From contig JAEWUM010000046.1 of the NCBI GenBank assembly GCA_023459355.1, forward strand, positions 1 to 64,000: a DNA stretch of 64,000 nucleotides, given 5' to 3'. The DNA comes from Bacteroidota bacterium. Lineage in GTDB: Bacteria; Bacteroidota; Bacteroidia; Bacteroidales; Paludibacteraceae. Shown here piece by piece: positions 1-8,972 of this stretch. Position 1 is the first letter of the stretch. Every line of letters begins with the position of its first letter. The notes under the pieces were generated by a model. The model was not told the DNA's origin, ran no database searches, and saw only the letters and a list, made by a program, of their open reading frames with translations. Position numbers and translations under genes: made by a program.

Positions 1-2
1 GG

Positions 3-113
3 CTTAATGAAAAAACAAAAATTCAAAGAGCGATGAAAGTCAGATCGGCTGCCGGATTACTTAACCATATATACGGAAAACTATCTGTTGCTTTCATTTA
101 TCTGATTTTTTAA
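3..113 (+). CDS. 3' end of an unidentified gene (partial)
   Basis: An open frame enters from the left edge and stops at TAA 111-113, giving about 36 residues that end in a hydrophobic stretch (LSVAFIYLIF). It has a mixed basic/hydrophobic composition compatible with a membrane protein tail. The other two forward frames close early. It would converge on the LacI-type gene, with the heptamer array at 126-202 between them. Too little is present to name a family, and it may be chance. Confidence 0.35.
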   Translation, partial: LNEKTKIQRAMKVRSAAGLLNHIYGKLSVAFIYLIF

Positions 114-125
114 ATACTGATTCGA

Positions 126-202
126 ATTATTCATTATTCGTTATTCGCTTTCCGCTTTCCGCTTTCAGTTATTCACTATTCACTATTCGTTGCTTCGTTG
201 TT
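126..202. repeat. Heptamer tandem array (7-bp period), array 1
   Basis: Eleven consecutive 7-bp units in exact phase: attattc twice, gttattc, gctttcc twice, gctttca, gttattc, actattc twice, then two degenerate units. The minus-strand LacI-type gene ends inside the array (stop 169-171), so its last residues are encoded by heptads. Sister arrays with other unit sequences lie at 18673, 28151, 30061, 55091, 60129 and 63589. Confidence 0.85.
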
Positions 203-1200
203 CCCCGCAACACCAAATTCGTTTTGATGATTTTATTGGTAAACTGTCCCTGTGTTTCTCCTTTAATTTTGGATATCAACAGCTTGGCAGCGTTCTTTCC
301 CATTTCGAAACCATGTTGCTCCACCGTACTCAACATTGGGTCGGATGCCAGTGCAAACCTGCCATTTGAAAAACCAAATATTGAAACATCATCCGGCACT
401 TTGAGGCCGGCTTGTTTAACGGCATATAATATTCCTACCGCACTCTCATCGTTAATGGCAAAAAAAGCATCCGGCCGATCTTCCATTTGCAGAAATTCCG
501 GAGTTACCACGATGGCATCTTCCCGGGTGTCGCAAATTCGAATCAAACTTTCGTCAACAGGTATTTTATATTTCCTGAGGGCATCTAAATAACCGTTCTT
601 TCTGTTTTTAGAAATCTCAAGATGAGGCGGTGAACTGAAGAAAGCAATCCGACGACAACCCGTTTGAATCAGGTATTCAGTCACAGAAAAAGCACCATTA
701 TAATCGTCCACCACTACCTTATCCGTTAAAATGCCAATGCATATCCGGTCAAAAAACACGAGTGGAATATCACTGTCGACAATTTCCTGAAAATGATTGT
801 AGTTAGTTGTATTTTTAGAGAGACTGGCCAGCACCCCCGACACACGACTTGAAATAAGCGCTTCGGTATTTCGCACCTCCTTTTCATATTTCTCTCCCGA
901 CTGACAAACAATTACATTATACCCTTCCTCATCCGAAACCTCCTCGATACCTGATAAAACAGACGAAAAGAAATGATGGATAATTTCGGGAATGATAACC
1001 CCGATGGTTTTGTTTTTGTTGGTACGCAGGCTCAACGCCAATCCGTTCGGCTTGTAATGATGCGCTTTCGCATATGCCTGCACTCGTTCACGGGTAGCCA
1101 GACTGATGTCGGGATGATTTTGCAACGCACGGGAAACCGTTGAAGGTGAAATATTTAACTCCCGGGCGATATCTTTGATGGTGATGGGTGGTTTTTTCAT
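169..1200 (-). CDS. LacI-family transcriptional regulator
   Basis: DNA-binding regulator of about 343 residues with the usual LacI plan: an N-terminal helix-turn-helix (residues about 5-50, with NISPSTVSRAL as recognition helix and a KPNGLAL hinge) followed by a periplasmic-binding-protein-like sugar-sensing domain. I chose ATG 1198-1200 because it opens MKKPPITIKDIA, the normal family start; a longer frame to 1245 adds an atypical hydrophobic leader. It diverges from the susC-like operon, and a perfect palindrome typical of LacI-family operators (1268-1279) lies between them, so it probably controls glycan uptake and perhaps itself. The C-terminus (KQRIVNSE) runs into a heptamer repeat, so the tail is unlikely to be conserved. 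The inducer is unknown. Confidence 0.92.
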   Translation of the reverse strand: MKKPPITIKDIARELNISPSTVSRALQNHPDISLATRERVQAYAKAHHYKPNGLALSLRTNKNKTIGVIIPEIIHHFFSSVLSGIEEVSDEEGYNVIVCQSGEKYEKEVRNTEALISSRVSGVLASLSKNTTNYNHFQEIVDSDIPLVFFDRICIGILTDKVVVDDYNGAFSVTEYLIQTGCRRIAFFSSPPHLEISKNRKNGYLDALRKYKIPVDESLIRICDTREDAIVVTPEFLQMEDRPDAFFAINDESAVGILYAVKQAGLKVPDDVSIFGFSNGRFALASDPMLSTVEQHGFEMGKNAAKLLISKIKGETQGQFTNKIIKTNLVLRGTTKQRIVNSE

Positions 1201-1242
1201 AACACAAAGATATAGTTTGATGAATATCAGCAAAGTGAAAGT

Positions 1243-1272
1243 CAAAGATAAAAAATTATTTTAAAATGCAAA
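1243..1272 (-). promoter_or_regulatory. Possible promoter of the LacI-type gene
   Basis: On the minus strand TATCTTTG (1243-1250 on the plus strand as CAAAGATA) fits the Bacteroidota -7 box TAnnTTTG. A TTTG -33 box (1269-1272) lies 18 bp upstream, one short of the usual 19-21. The -33 box overlaps the operator palindrome, which would allow autoregulation. Confidence 0.45.
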
Positions 1273-1279
1273 CGTTTGC
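1268..1279. promoter_or_regulatory. LacI-family operator palindrome
   Basis: GCAAACGTTTGC is a perfect 12-bp palindrome with the central CG typical of LacI/GalR-family operators. It lies between the divergent regulator (start 1200) and the susC-like operon, 33 bp upstream of that operon's -33 box. The regulator encoded next door is the obvious candidate to bind it; binding itself is inferred. Confidence 0.75.
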
Positions 1280-1311
1280 GACTGTTTTTAACTCAATAAC
1301 CCGAAAGTGAG

Positions 1312-1342
1312 ATTGCTTATTTAGTTCAATCCTCTATTTTTG
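1312..1342 (+). promoter_or_regulatory. Promoter of the susC-susD-susE-like operon
   Basis: ATTG (1312-1315), 19 bp, then TATTTTTG (1335-1342) fits the Bacteroidota consensus TTTG-N19-21-TAnnTTTG. The start codon is at 1489, so the leader would be about 140 nt. The operator lies upstream, a position compatible with either activation or repression. Confidence 0.7.
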
Positions 1343-1488
1343 TCCGCATAATCATAAGGAAAATATAAACTTTTTTAGACGGCGAATTGTTGAACATATA
1401 AATTAGCATAGTTTCATTGAGTTAAAAATTCTTTTTTGATTATCGATATTTCACAAAGTTAAATTTATCAACTTTAAAAAACTATTGC

Positions 1489-4400
1489 ATGAAGCACGTT
1501 AACTTTAAGCTGAAGATTCGCTCATATGCGACACTGCTTTTGATGTTGGCCTTTAGCACGTTATTACACGCACAGCAAATCTCTGTTACAGGAGTAGTAA
1601 AAGATGCCTCAACCGGTGAGCCTGTTATCGGTGCGAATATTGTTGAAAAAGGTACAACAAACGGAACCATCACCAATTTCGATGGTGAATTCTCCCTGAA
1701 TGTACAATCCAACGGAACCTTACTGATTAAGTATGTAGGTTATAAAGATGTGGAAGTTGCCGTTGCCGGACAAAAAACCCACATCATTAACATGACCGAA
1801 GATGCGGTGATGCTGGGTGAAGTGGTGGCTATCGGGTATGGTTCGCAGACTAAGAAAGAGATTACCGGCTCTATTTCCAGTGTAAAAGCAGAGGACTTTA
1901 ACAAAGGCGTTACTGCCAACCCGATGGGACTTATTCAGGGAAAGGTAGCTGGTTTAACTATCATTAAAAATGGAGGTGACGACCCGGCACAAAACAGTTA
2001 CAATGTACAGTTGCGTGGTGTTGGTAGCTTAAGTGGAGCTGCAGAACCTTTGTATGTAATTGATGGCGTACCCGGAGGAAATCTATCTTCCGTATTACCC
2101 GGTGACATAGAATCTATTGATGTCCTGAAGGATGGATCGGCTGCTGCTATTTATGGTACACGTGCTAATGCAGGTGTTATTTTAATTACTACCAAAAGAG
2201 GCAGTAAAGATGGAAGTTTTTCAGCAGAATACTCCGGATCGGTAACTACTGCTTTTATTGCTAATAAACCCAGGGTACTGACCGCTGCTGAGTACCGTGA
2301 TAAGATGGTTGCAAACGGATTAGGAATTGATTATGGTCACGATACCGACTGGATTGACGCGATAACCCGGACTCCATTCAGTCAAACTCACAACGTTTCA
2401 TTGGCTGGTGGTAGTACTGACTTTAACTACAGAGCTTCTGTCGGTTACAGGGCATTACAGGGACTGGCAATAAATTCGGATTATGAAGAAATAAATGGTC
2501 GATTTGTTGCTAACCAAAAAGCCTTGAATAAGAAGATGGATATTTCATACGATTTCGCCTACACTTCAAACAAGAAAAACTGGGCAAATTATGATAACTT
2601 CAATCAGGCTATTCGTTCTAATCCAACGATGCCAATTTATTCTTCTGACGCAAAATTTGAGAAATACGGTGGTTATTATGAATCCGATAATTTCTATACC
2701 AGAAATCCGGTCTCTGACATCAATCAAACTACAAATGATCAGGAAGATCAAATTCTGTTGGGAAGTGTTCGTGCTTCTTACAATATTTTCAGTGGTTTGA
2801 AATTCACTACATTTTATTCTGTACAGAACTCCTCTACATGGACAGGAAAATATCAAATGAGTACTTTACGCTCAGTGGCAGGTAAAGGTGGTGTTGCCAA
2901 CCAATCCCAATCCTATGAAAATCAACAGGTAGTAGAAAACACCTTGCATTATATGAATTCATGGGATGCACATAGTTTTCAGGCTTTATTGGGTCAGAGT
3001 TACCAAACAAATCTGCGACATGGATTCAATGCCTACAACTCGGATTTTCCATTAGATAAAATTTCATATAATAACCTGGGAATTGGAGAGGGAATTACAA
3101 CCGGTGAAGATGCAAATGTGAATATGGGAAGCTACAAATACAAAGATAAATTGGCTTCATTCTTTGCCCGTATCATGTATAACTACAACAACCGCTACTT
3201 CCTGAGTGCCAGTACCCGTCTCGAAGGTTCTTCCAAATTCGGATCCAAAGCAAACGCTATATTAGGGCCCTGGGGGTTGTTCCCATCAATCAGTGGTAGC
3301 TGGAATATCAAGGATGAAGATTTCATGGACGAAATTTATTTTATTGATGATTTAAAGCTTCGTTTGGGTTATGGGGTTACCGGTAATATGCCCGGAAATT
3401 CGTACTTGTATTTGATGCTGGTCGGACCGGGAAGTGACTATGTATTCAGCGATGGTGAGTTTATTTTACCATGGGGGCCTACTACCAATACAAATCAATA
3501 CATTCGTTGGGAAGAAAAACATGAATTTAATGGTGGTGTTGACTTTGCAGTACTTAACAACCGAATTTCAGGCTCTCTTGATGGCTATTTCCGCAACACA
3601 ACTGACTTGCTGTATGAATATAAAGTTCCTTTGGCAGGGGAAAACGTATCCTCAAACAAATGGGATAATTACGGACAAATTCATAACTATGGAATTGAAT
3701 TCCAATTAAATGGCGCAGCTATCAAATCAAAGGATTTAACATTGGATGTTACTTTCAATGCAGCCTGGAACCAAAATAAAGTTGTAAGAATTACCGGGAC
3801 TCAATATGGAAATTATGATGCCAATGGCAATTTAATTGCAAGTTTCCAGAATACTGGTTATATTTCTTCCGGTGATGGAGAAACAGGAAATTATGTAATG
3901 CGACTGACTGAAGGTGGTGCTATAGGCAACTACTGGGGATGGAAGTATTACGGTATCAACTCCAAAGGAGAGTGGGTATTTCAAACACCGGCAGGAGGCT
4001 ACACGACTGACCCGCAGGATGCGCACAAAATGATTCTTGGGAATGCATTCCCCTGGCTGACTTATGGGTTGAGTGGTGCGTTGCGATATAAAAATTATGA
4101 CGTTTCGTTAAACTTCCGTGGACAACTTGGTGGATTAATATTCAATGAAACCCGTTATTTCTATGAAAACACCCGTGGTACCGAAAATGTATTACTGTCA
4201 TCTTTCGAAGGGAATGCGGCAAAATTAACCAACTGGAAAACATCCGGTTCCGACAAAGCGTCCTTACGCAGGTTCTCTGATTTTTATCTGGAAGATGCCT
4301 CTTATTTAAAGCTTAACGACCTGACAATTGGATACACGCCGGTTCTTTCCACTGAAACAAAAAAATACATCAACAACTTAAGGGTGTATTTCACGGCACA

Positions 4401-4539
4401 GAACATCTTTACGCTGACCGGTTATACCGGACACGACCCTTCAACGGTTAGCATGTCGGGCTTGACCCCCGGATTTGATGGACGTTCTTATTATCCGACA
4501 CAACATTCCTTTAATCTGGGAGTATCTTTCAAATTTTAA
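1489..4539 (+). CDS. SusC/RagA-family TonB-dependent outer-membrane transporter
   Basis: Outer-membrane glycan importer of 1016 residues, normal for SusC. Visible in order: signal peptide (1-29, ending LLHAQ), a carboxypeptidase-regulatory-like domain (about 31-105, GEPVIGANI and DGEFSLNV), a TonB plug (about 110-235, with VDEL-like EVVAIGYG, LRGVGSL and PLYVIDGVPGG), then a 22-strand type barrel ending in the aromatic terminus LGVSFKF. First gene of a three-gene operon; the susD-like lipoprotein starts 27 bp downstream. SusC forms the barrel and SusD the lid of a complex that uses TonB energy. The LacI-type regulator and SusE-like partner hint at an alpha-glucan or related oligosaccharide, but no glycoside hydrolase lies beside it in this window, so the substrate is inferred only. 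Confidence 0.96.
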   Translation: MKHVNFKLKIRSYATLLLMLAFSTLLHAQQISVTGVVKDASTGEPVIGANIVEKGTTNGTITNFDGEFSLNVQSNGTLLIKYVGYKDVEVAVAGQKTHIINMTEDAVMLGEVVAIGYGSQTKKEITGSISSVKAEDFNKGVTANPMGLIQGKVAGLTIIKNGGDDPAQNSYNVQLRGVGSLSGAAEPLYVIDGVPGGNLSSVLPGDIESIDVLKDGSAAAIYGTRANAGVILITTKRGSKDGSFSAEYSGSVTTAFIANKPRVLTAAEYRDKMVANGLGIDYGHDTDWIDAITRTPFSQTHNVSLAGGSTDFNYRASVGYRALQGLAINSDYEEINGRFVANQKALNKKMDISYDFAYTSNKKNWANYDNFNQAIRSNPTMPIYSSDAKFEKYGGYYESDNFYTRNPVSDINQTTNDQEDQILLGSVRASYNIFSGLKFTTFYSVQNSSTWTGKYQMSTLRSVAGKGGVANQSQSYENQQVVENTLHYMNSWDAHSFQALLGQSYQTNLRHGFNAYNSDFPLDKISYNNLGIGEGITTGEDANVNMGSYKYKDKLASFFARIMYNYNNRYFLSASTRLEGSSKFGSKANAILGPWGLFPSISGSWNIKDEDFMDEIYFIDDLKLRLGYGVTGNMPGNSYLYLMLVGPGSDYVFSDGEFILPWGPTTNTNQYIRWEEKHEFNGGVDFAVLNNRISGSLDGYFRNTTDLLYEYKVPLAGENVSSNKWDNYGQIHNYGIEFQLNGAAIKSKDLTLDVTFNAAWNQNKVVRITGTQYGNYDANGNLIASFQNTGYISSGDGETGNYVMRLTEGGAIGNYWGWKYYGINSKGEWVFQTPAGGYTTDPQDAHKMILGNAFPWLTYGLSGALRYKNYDVSLNFRGQLGGLIFNETRYFYENTRGTENVLLSSFEGNAAKLTNWKTSGSDKASLRRFSDFYLEDASYLKLNDLTIGYTPVLSTETKKYINNLRVYFTAQNIFTLTGYTGHDPSTVSMSGLTPGFDGRSYYPTQHSFNLGVSFKF

Positions 4540-4566
4540 TTTCAAAACTTTAAAAAAGTTATTTAT

Positions 4567-6102
4567 ATGAAACTAATAAAGTTATATACAGGAATTGCCT
4601 CACTGGGTTTGTTATTCACAACGGCATGTACTGATTTAACACCGGAAATTTACTCCGATGTTCAGAAAGAAGATTATTTTCAAACTCCGGCTCAATTCTC
4701 AACCCTGATTGCCAATGCCTATGCACAGTTAGCGGGCGAATATGGATATATTTACAGGGAAGGTTACTGGAGCATGCAGGAATATACATCTGATGAGGTA
4801 GTTGTTCCAACCAGGGGTACCGACTGGTATGATGCTGGTGTACCTATAAAAATGCATACCCACACCTGGGAAGAAGATACCCGGGATATAAATAATGGTT
4901 GGAGTTTTGCTTTCGGCGGCGTTACCAAATGTAACAATGTGTTGAATAACATCATCAATATCATGGGAACGGATGAATCGACCTATAATGATGCAGCAAA
5001 ATCAGGTATTGCTGAGACCAAAGTATTGCGTGCCTTTTATCATTTGTTAGCAATGGATTTATATGGAAACATTCATATCGATGATAATCAACGTGAACTT
5101 CAGCAATATACACGCACAGAAGTTTTTGAATGGATAGAACAGGAAATACTGGATAATATCGACAAATTAGACAACCGTGTTCGATATGGATCCATGACAA
5201 AACCGGTAGCTCATACAATTTTAGCAAAAATGTATTTAAATGCTGAGGTTTATACAGGCACTGCCCGTTGGGCTGATGCTGCTGCTCAATGTGATTCGGT
5301 AATCGAAGGAGGTTATGGTTATGCATTGAATGATGACTATTTCACAACTTTCAAGAAAAACAATGTAGGAAACAAAGAAATTATTTTCCCGATTGTATTT
5401 GATGCAGTTTACGCAAAAGGTAATATGTTTCACCTGATTACTTTACATTACACGCAACAGGAGGCTTATGGATTTACAACAGAAACCTGGAACGGTCCCT
5501 GTACGCTGAAATCATTCTACGACAGCTATGCCAGCAACGACAAACGAAAAGCGCAATGGTTTACCGGTCCGGTTATGAAAGATGGTGAAGTAATTAAATA
5601 CTCTAACGCAACTTTGGAAGATGCTCCTGCAATCATCGTCCCGGAAGTTACTACTATTCAGGACCCAACGGCTGCAAATACTTTTGAAGGAGCCCGCTTT
5701 ATTAAATTTGAAATTGAACCCGGGATTGAACATCATGCCAACAGTGACTTCCCGATCTACCGATATGCCGACATTTTGCTGATGAAAGCCGAAGCCTTGA
5801 TGAGACTGAATGGTGGTGTCGCCAACCAGGAAGCCCTGGATGCTGTGAATGAAGTACGTGGACGTACTGGATTAGACGATTACACAACCGCTACGCTGAC
5901 ACTGAATGAATTGTTAGCGGAACGTGGTCGTGAACTGGCATGGGAAGGTCACCGTCGTCAGGATTTAATCCGCTTTGGTAAATTCACTACCGGCATGTGG
6001 GAATTTATGAGTGCCCGCTCAGCGAATCGTGCTATCTTCCCCATTCCAAGATGGGTGCAGGATGATAACCCGGGCATTTACACGCAAAACAACTGGCAAT
6101 AA
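4567..6102 (+). CDS. SusD/RagB-family glycan-binding lipoprotein
   Basis: Surface lipoprotein of 511 residues that caps the SusC barrel and captures the oligosaccharide. The signal peptide ends in a lipobox with the lipidated cysteine at residue 21 (FTTAC). The body has the SusD tetratricopeptide-like fold signatures: YFQTPAQFSTLIANAYAQL near the N-terminus, a KVLRAFYHLLAMDLYGN helix, and the C-terminal SusD motif region with YRYADILLMKAEALMRL, LDAVNEVRGRTGL and ERGRELAWEGHRRQDLIRF. It follows the susC-like gene by 27 bp in the same operon. Length and order are typical. Confidence 0.96.
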   Translation: MKLIKLYTGIASLGLLFTTACTDLTPEIYSDVQKEDYFQTPAQFSTLIANAYAQLAGEYGYIYREGYWSMQEYTSDEVVVPTRGTDWYDAGVPIKMHTHTWEEDTRDINNGWSFAFGGVTKCNNVLNNIINIMGTDESTYNDAAKSGIAETKVLRAFYHLLAMDLYGNIHIDDNQRELQQYTRTEVFEWIEQEILDNIDKLDNRVRYGSMTKPVAHTILAKMYLNAEVYTGTARWADAAAQCDSVIEGGYGYALNDDYFTTFKKNNVGNKEIIFPIVFDAVYAKGNMFHLITLHYTQQEAYGFTTETWNGPCTLKSFYDSYASNDKRKAQWFTGPVMKDGEVIKYSNATLEDAPAIIVPEVTTIQDPTAANTFEGARFIKFEIEPGIEHHANSDFPIYRYADILLMKAEALMRLNGGVANQEALDAVNEVRGRTGLDDYTTATLTLNELLAERGRELAWEGHRRQDLIRFGKFTTGMWEFMSARSANRAIFPIPRWVQDDNPGIYTQNNWQ

Positions 6103-6160
6103 ATAACTCGTAATAAAAACAAAAATCACAATCATTACTAATCATTTAATTCAATTATGT

Positions 6161-7612
6161 ATGAAAAAAATTAATTATCTTATGATGTGCTTATTAGCAT
6201 TATCATTCTCATTCGTTTCTTGTGATCCGGAAGAAGACCCTAACGTAGATGAAATTATTGAAGATGGATTCTATGTTGTAGGTGAAGCTACAGGTATAGC
6301 AAACCTTCAGGCTACTGGCGCTGCAAAAACCACCATGGCTGTAGGTTTTAATGAAGTATTACAAAGTGCTGAAGGACTCACTGCCGAAGAAAAAATCTCT
6401 GCAGCCTGTCAACGTGCCGGCATGTATGAAAAATACATCTATCTTGAAGGAGGAAAAAGCTTCTCTTTGGTTTTAAAAGAAGGTGTTACTGAAACTAAAT
6501 ATGGCGCTACGCTTGCACTCAGTGATACATTAAGTGGCGAAAACGAACCACGTATCAAGGTTTATAAAGGAACAATGACTGAAAACACAACCATGCAGGT
6601 TGCTGAATCAGGACTTTATCACATTGTACTGGATTTGAACCTGAACAATGATTTAGCTGATAAATTAATCCTTGTTGCTCCTGCTGAATTAGGTGTACGC
6701 GGAGGAATGAACAGCTGGGGATTCACCGCATTCGAAGAAACCATTGAAGGTGATACTATTACTTATATATTGGAAAATCAGGAATTGGCTGCCGGAGCTA
6801 AATTTAAATTTGCGTATGGTGGCGGTTGGAAAATCATCCTGGATGAAGAAGGTTTAGTAAAAGCTAATACAAACCTGGGTGCTGGAATGATTCCAGGTGC
6901 AACTGACATTGAAGTGGCTGAAGCCGGCAAATACAGAATTACATTGAAATACGCACTGGCACAGGGAGCTATTTCTCAAAGTTTCAAATATACAGCTGAA
7001 CTTACTGAAGCATCTGCTCTTCCTACCGAAATGTACATCAATGGTGGCGATTTTGGTGGTGAAAATTGGGATTGGAATAATCCGGGCATTGTAAAGATGA
7101 ATCCTGTGAATGGCGTTGGTGGTGCTTTCTGGTGCATCAACTACTTCACAACTGCCGGATTCAAATTCAGTCCGGAAAAAGCCTGGGGTAAAGACTTTAG
7201 TGGAATGACTACCAATACAGGATACGAAGTTGTTGGTGGCAACTGCGTTGTACCTGCTGAAGGCTTATACATGATTTACATTGATTATGCTAATAGCAAA
7301 ATTGCTATCGAACCTGCTTCAGTATATGGAATTGGTGATGCATTCGGAGGATGGGATCAGGCTGTAGCTGCCAACAAATTTGCGTTAAGCAGAGATGGAA
7401 AGAAATTGACAGCAACAGTATCTGCCGCAGGTAACTTGCGCATGTATGCTGAAAGCTCAATCAAAACTACCGACTGGTGGACAAGGGAATTCAACATCTT
7501 CAGTGGTAAGATTGAATACCGTGGTAATGGTGATGACCAGGCTGCAGTTCCTGTAACAGCCGGACAGGTCGTTACACTCGACTTCAAAGCCGGAACGGGT
7601 ACAATTGAATAA
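6161..7612 (+). CDS. SusE/SusF-like outer-membrane glycan-binding lipoprotein
   Basis: Lipoprotein of 483 residues, third gene of the operon. The signal peptide carries a lipobox with cysteine 21 (SFVSC) followed by an acidic DPEED stretch, which resembles the export signal of surface-exposed Bacteroidota lipoproteins. The rest is beta-rich and built of repeated carbohydrate-binding-like modules: a divergent N-terminal unit, then segments opening with RGGMNSWGF, MYINGGDFGGENWDWN and YGIGDAFGGWDQ. Tryptophan-rich GxxFGGWD motifs are characteristic of SusE/SusF starch-binding modules. Its likely role is extra glycan binding at the cell surface. A strong terminator follows at 7631. Family assignment is by motif and gene order. 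Confidence 0.82.
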   Translation: MKKINYLMMCLLALSFSFVSCDPEEDPNVDEIIEDGFYVVGEATGIANLQATGAAKTTMAVGFNEVLQSAEGLTAEEKISAACQRAGMYEKYIYLEGGKSFSLVLKEGVTETKYGATLALSDTLSGENEPRIKVYKGTMTENTTMQVAESGLYHIVLDLNLNNDLADKLILVAPAELGVRGGMNSWGFTAFEETIEGDTITYILENQELAAGAKFKFAYGGGWKIILDEEGLVKANTNLGAGMIPGATDIEVAEAGKYRITLKYALAQGAISQSFKYTAELTEASALPTEMYINGGDFGGENWDWNNPGIVKMNPVNGVGGAFWCINYFTTAGFKFSPEKAWGKDFSGMTTNTGYEVVGGNCVVPAEGLYMIYIDYANSKIAIEPASVYGIGDAFGGWDQAVAANKFALSRDGKKLTATVSAAGNLRMYAESSIKTTDWWTREFNIFSGKIEYRGNGDDQAAVPVTAGQVVTLDFKAGTGTIE

Positions 7613-7630
7613 GAGAAAATAATCTCACAT

Positions 7631-7662
7631 AAAAAAACACGACTTCTCAGTCGTGTTTTTTT
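7631..7662 (+). terminator. Rho-independent terminator of the sus-like operon
   Basis: A 7-bp stem (CACGACT 7638-7644, AGTCGTG 7649-7655) with a 4-nt loop, preceded by seven A and followed by seven T. It lies 18 bp after the susE-like stop codon. Confidence 0.9.
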
Positions 7663-7746
7663 ATGCCATAGCAACTTATATTTGTTTCTAATCAAGGTCG
7701 CTTTTAGGTCATTCATTTCCCCTTTTCATACCCTCACAATATATTT

Positions 7747-7778
7747 ATTGTACAGTTTTTTCTGCAAAATTACTTTTG
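7747..7778 (+). promoter_or_regulatory. Promoter of the repeat-protein gene
   Basis: TTG (7748-7750), 20 bp, then TACTTTTG (7771-7778), matching TTTG-N19-21-TAnnTTTG. It starts about 110 nt upstream of the start codon at 7887 and follows the operon terminator, so the gene has its own transcript. Confidence 0.65.
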
Positions 7779-7886
7779 TTGCGATTTTTGGATTTACAGA
7801 TAATCATTCAAAATAGATTTTACTGTAAGATGAAAATCTTTATGCATTAACTCAATAATAAATTAACAACAAAGTTTTTTAAACGT

Positions 7887-8972
7887 ATGAAAAAGACAAT
7901 TTTAGCATTAACTATGCTACTTTCAGCCGGAGCCTGCATAATGGCTCAACATCAAGAAATCAACAGAAACAATGAAGTTCAGTATCATTTTTTCACCAAC
8001 AACATTCCATCTGAATGGAATTACCCCTTAATCGGATTCGTAAACAATGTGGACGGCAACCACGAGAGTATTCAGATTGGGATTGTGAACAACACAACAG
8101 GCAATTTTGGTGGCGTGCAGGCGGGATTTATCAACAGTGTCGGAGGAAGGGTAACCGGGTTTCAATCCGGGTTTATTAATGCTGTTAATGCTGATTTCGC
8201 AGGTATTCAATCTGGATTTATCAATAGCACAGCTGCTGATTTTAAAGGAATTCAATCGGGTTTTATTAATTCGAATGGCAATAAAAACGTTGGCATTCAG
8301 GGCGGGTTTATTAATTCGAGTGAACAGGTATTCGGAGTTCAAACAGGATTTATTAATGCATCCGGCAAAGGTGTTACAGGCCTTCAATGTGGGTTTATAA
8401 ACTCAACAGGCAGCATGACTGGCTTGCAATATGGATTTATTAACAGCGCCAGCACCTTGAATGGGTTACAACTCGGTTTCATTAATAGCGTTGACAATAT
8501 TGAAAATGGGTTGCCCATTGGTTTTCTTTCGTTTGTAAAGCATGGTGGTTTTAAAGCCATTGAAGTTTCCTACAATGACATAAATCCTTTTAACATCGCT
8601 TTTAAAACAGGTATTCGCGAATTTTACACTTACCCTGTATTGGCGTATGACTGGCGCAAAACAGATGATCGCTTCTCATTTGGTTACGGTATTGGTTCTA
8701 ACTTCGATATTAGTAATCTTTTCTTTATCAACCCCGAAATTGAAGGAATGCATCAGGTTTCTCTTGATTTCAATCACTATTCTACCTTAAGATGTAATGT
8801 AGGATTTAACCTTGGAAATCATTTCGAAATCTTGGCAGGTCCTTCACTGGTATGGAATTTCAAAATAAATGCCGCCGATTTCCACCAGAATTATACGGAA
8901 TGGGATCCATCTATTATTGCAGTAAGCAAGGTAACAGCAGGTTTCAACGTGGCTGCCCGGTATAAATTCTAG
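7887..8972 (+). CDS. Surface repeat protein (LA_2272-like, QxGFINS repeats)
   Basis: Secreted or outer-membrane protein of 361 residues. It has a signal peptide (1-21, ending CIMAQ), then about twelve repeats of 15-20 residues built on a core (Q/I)xGFINS, from about residue 50 to 215. The C-terminal 130 residues look like beta strands and end in RYKF, compatible with membrane insertion. Regular G-F-I-N spacing suggests a stacked beta-solenoid. I recognise the repeat as that of LA_2272-type surface repeat proteins, for which no biochemical role is established to my knowledge. The gene has its own promoter and its stop codon directly touches that of the convergent peptidase gene. Confidence 0.75.
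   Translation: MKKTILALTMLLSAGACIMAQHQEINRNNEVQYHFFTNNIPSEWNYPLIGFVNNVDGNHESIQIGIVNNTTGNFGGVQAGFINSVGGRVTGFQSGFINAVNADFAGIQSGFINSTAADFKGIQSGFINSNGNKNVGIQGGFINSSEQVFGVQTGFINASGKGVTGLQCGFINSTGSMTGLQYGFINSASTLNGLQLGFINSVDNIENGLPIGFLSFVKHGGFKAIEVSYNDINPFNIAFKTGIREFYTYPVLAYDWRKTDDRFSFGYGIGSNFDISNLFFINPEIEGMHQVSLDFNHYSTLRCNVGFNLGNHFEILAGPSLVWNFKINAADFHQNYTEWDPSIIAVSKVTAGFNVAARYKF

Noticed and set aside
7357..7716. Minus-strand frame of 119 codons over the susE-like end
   Set aside because: It crosses the terminator and lies antisense to a well-supported lipoprotein gene.
8028..8387. Minus-strand frame of 119 codons within the repeat-protein gene
   Set aside because: It is the antisense shadow of the QxGFINS repeats, which create a periodic open frame.
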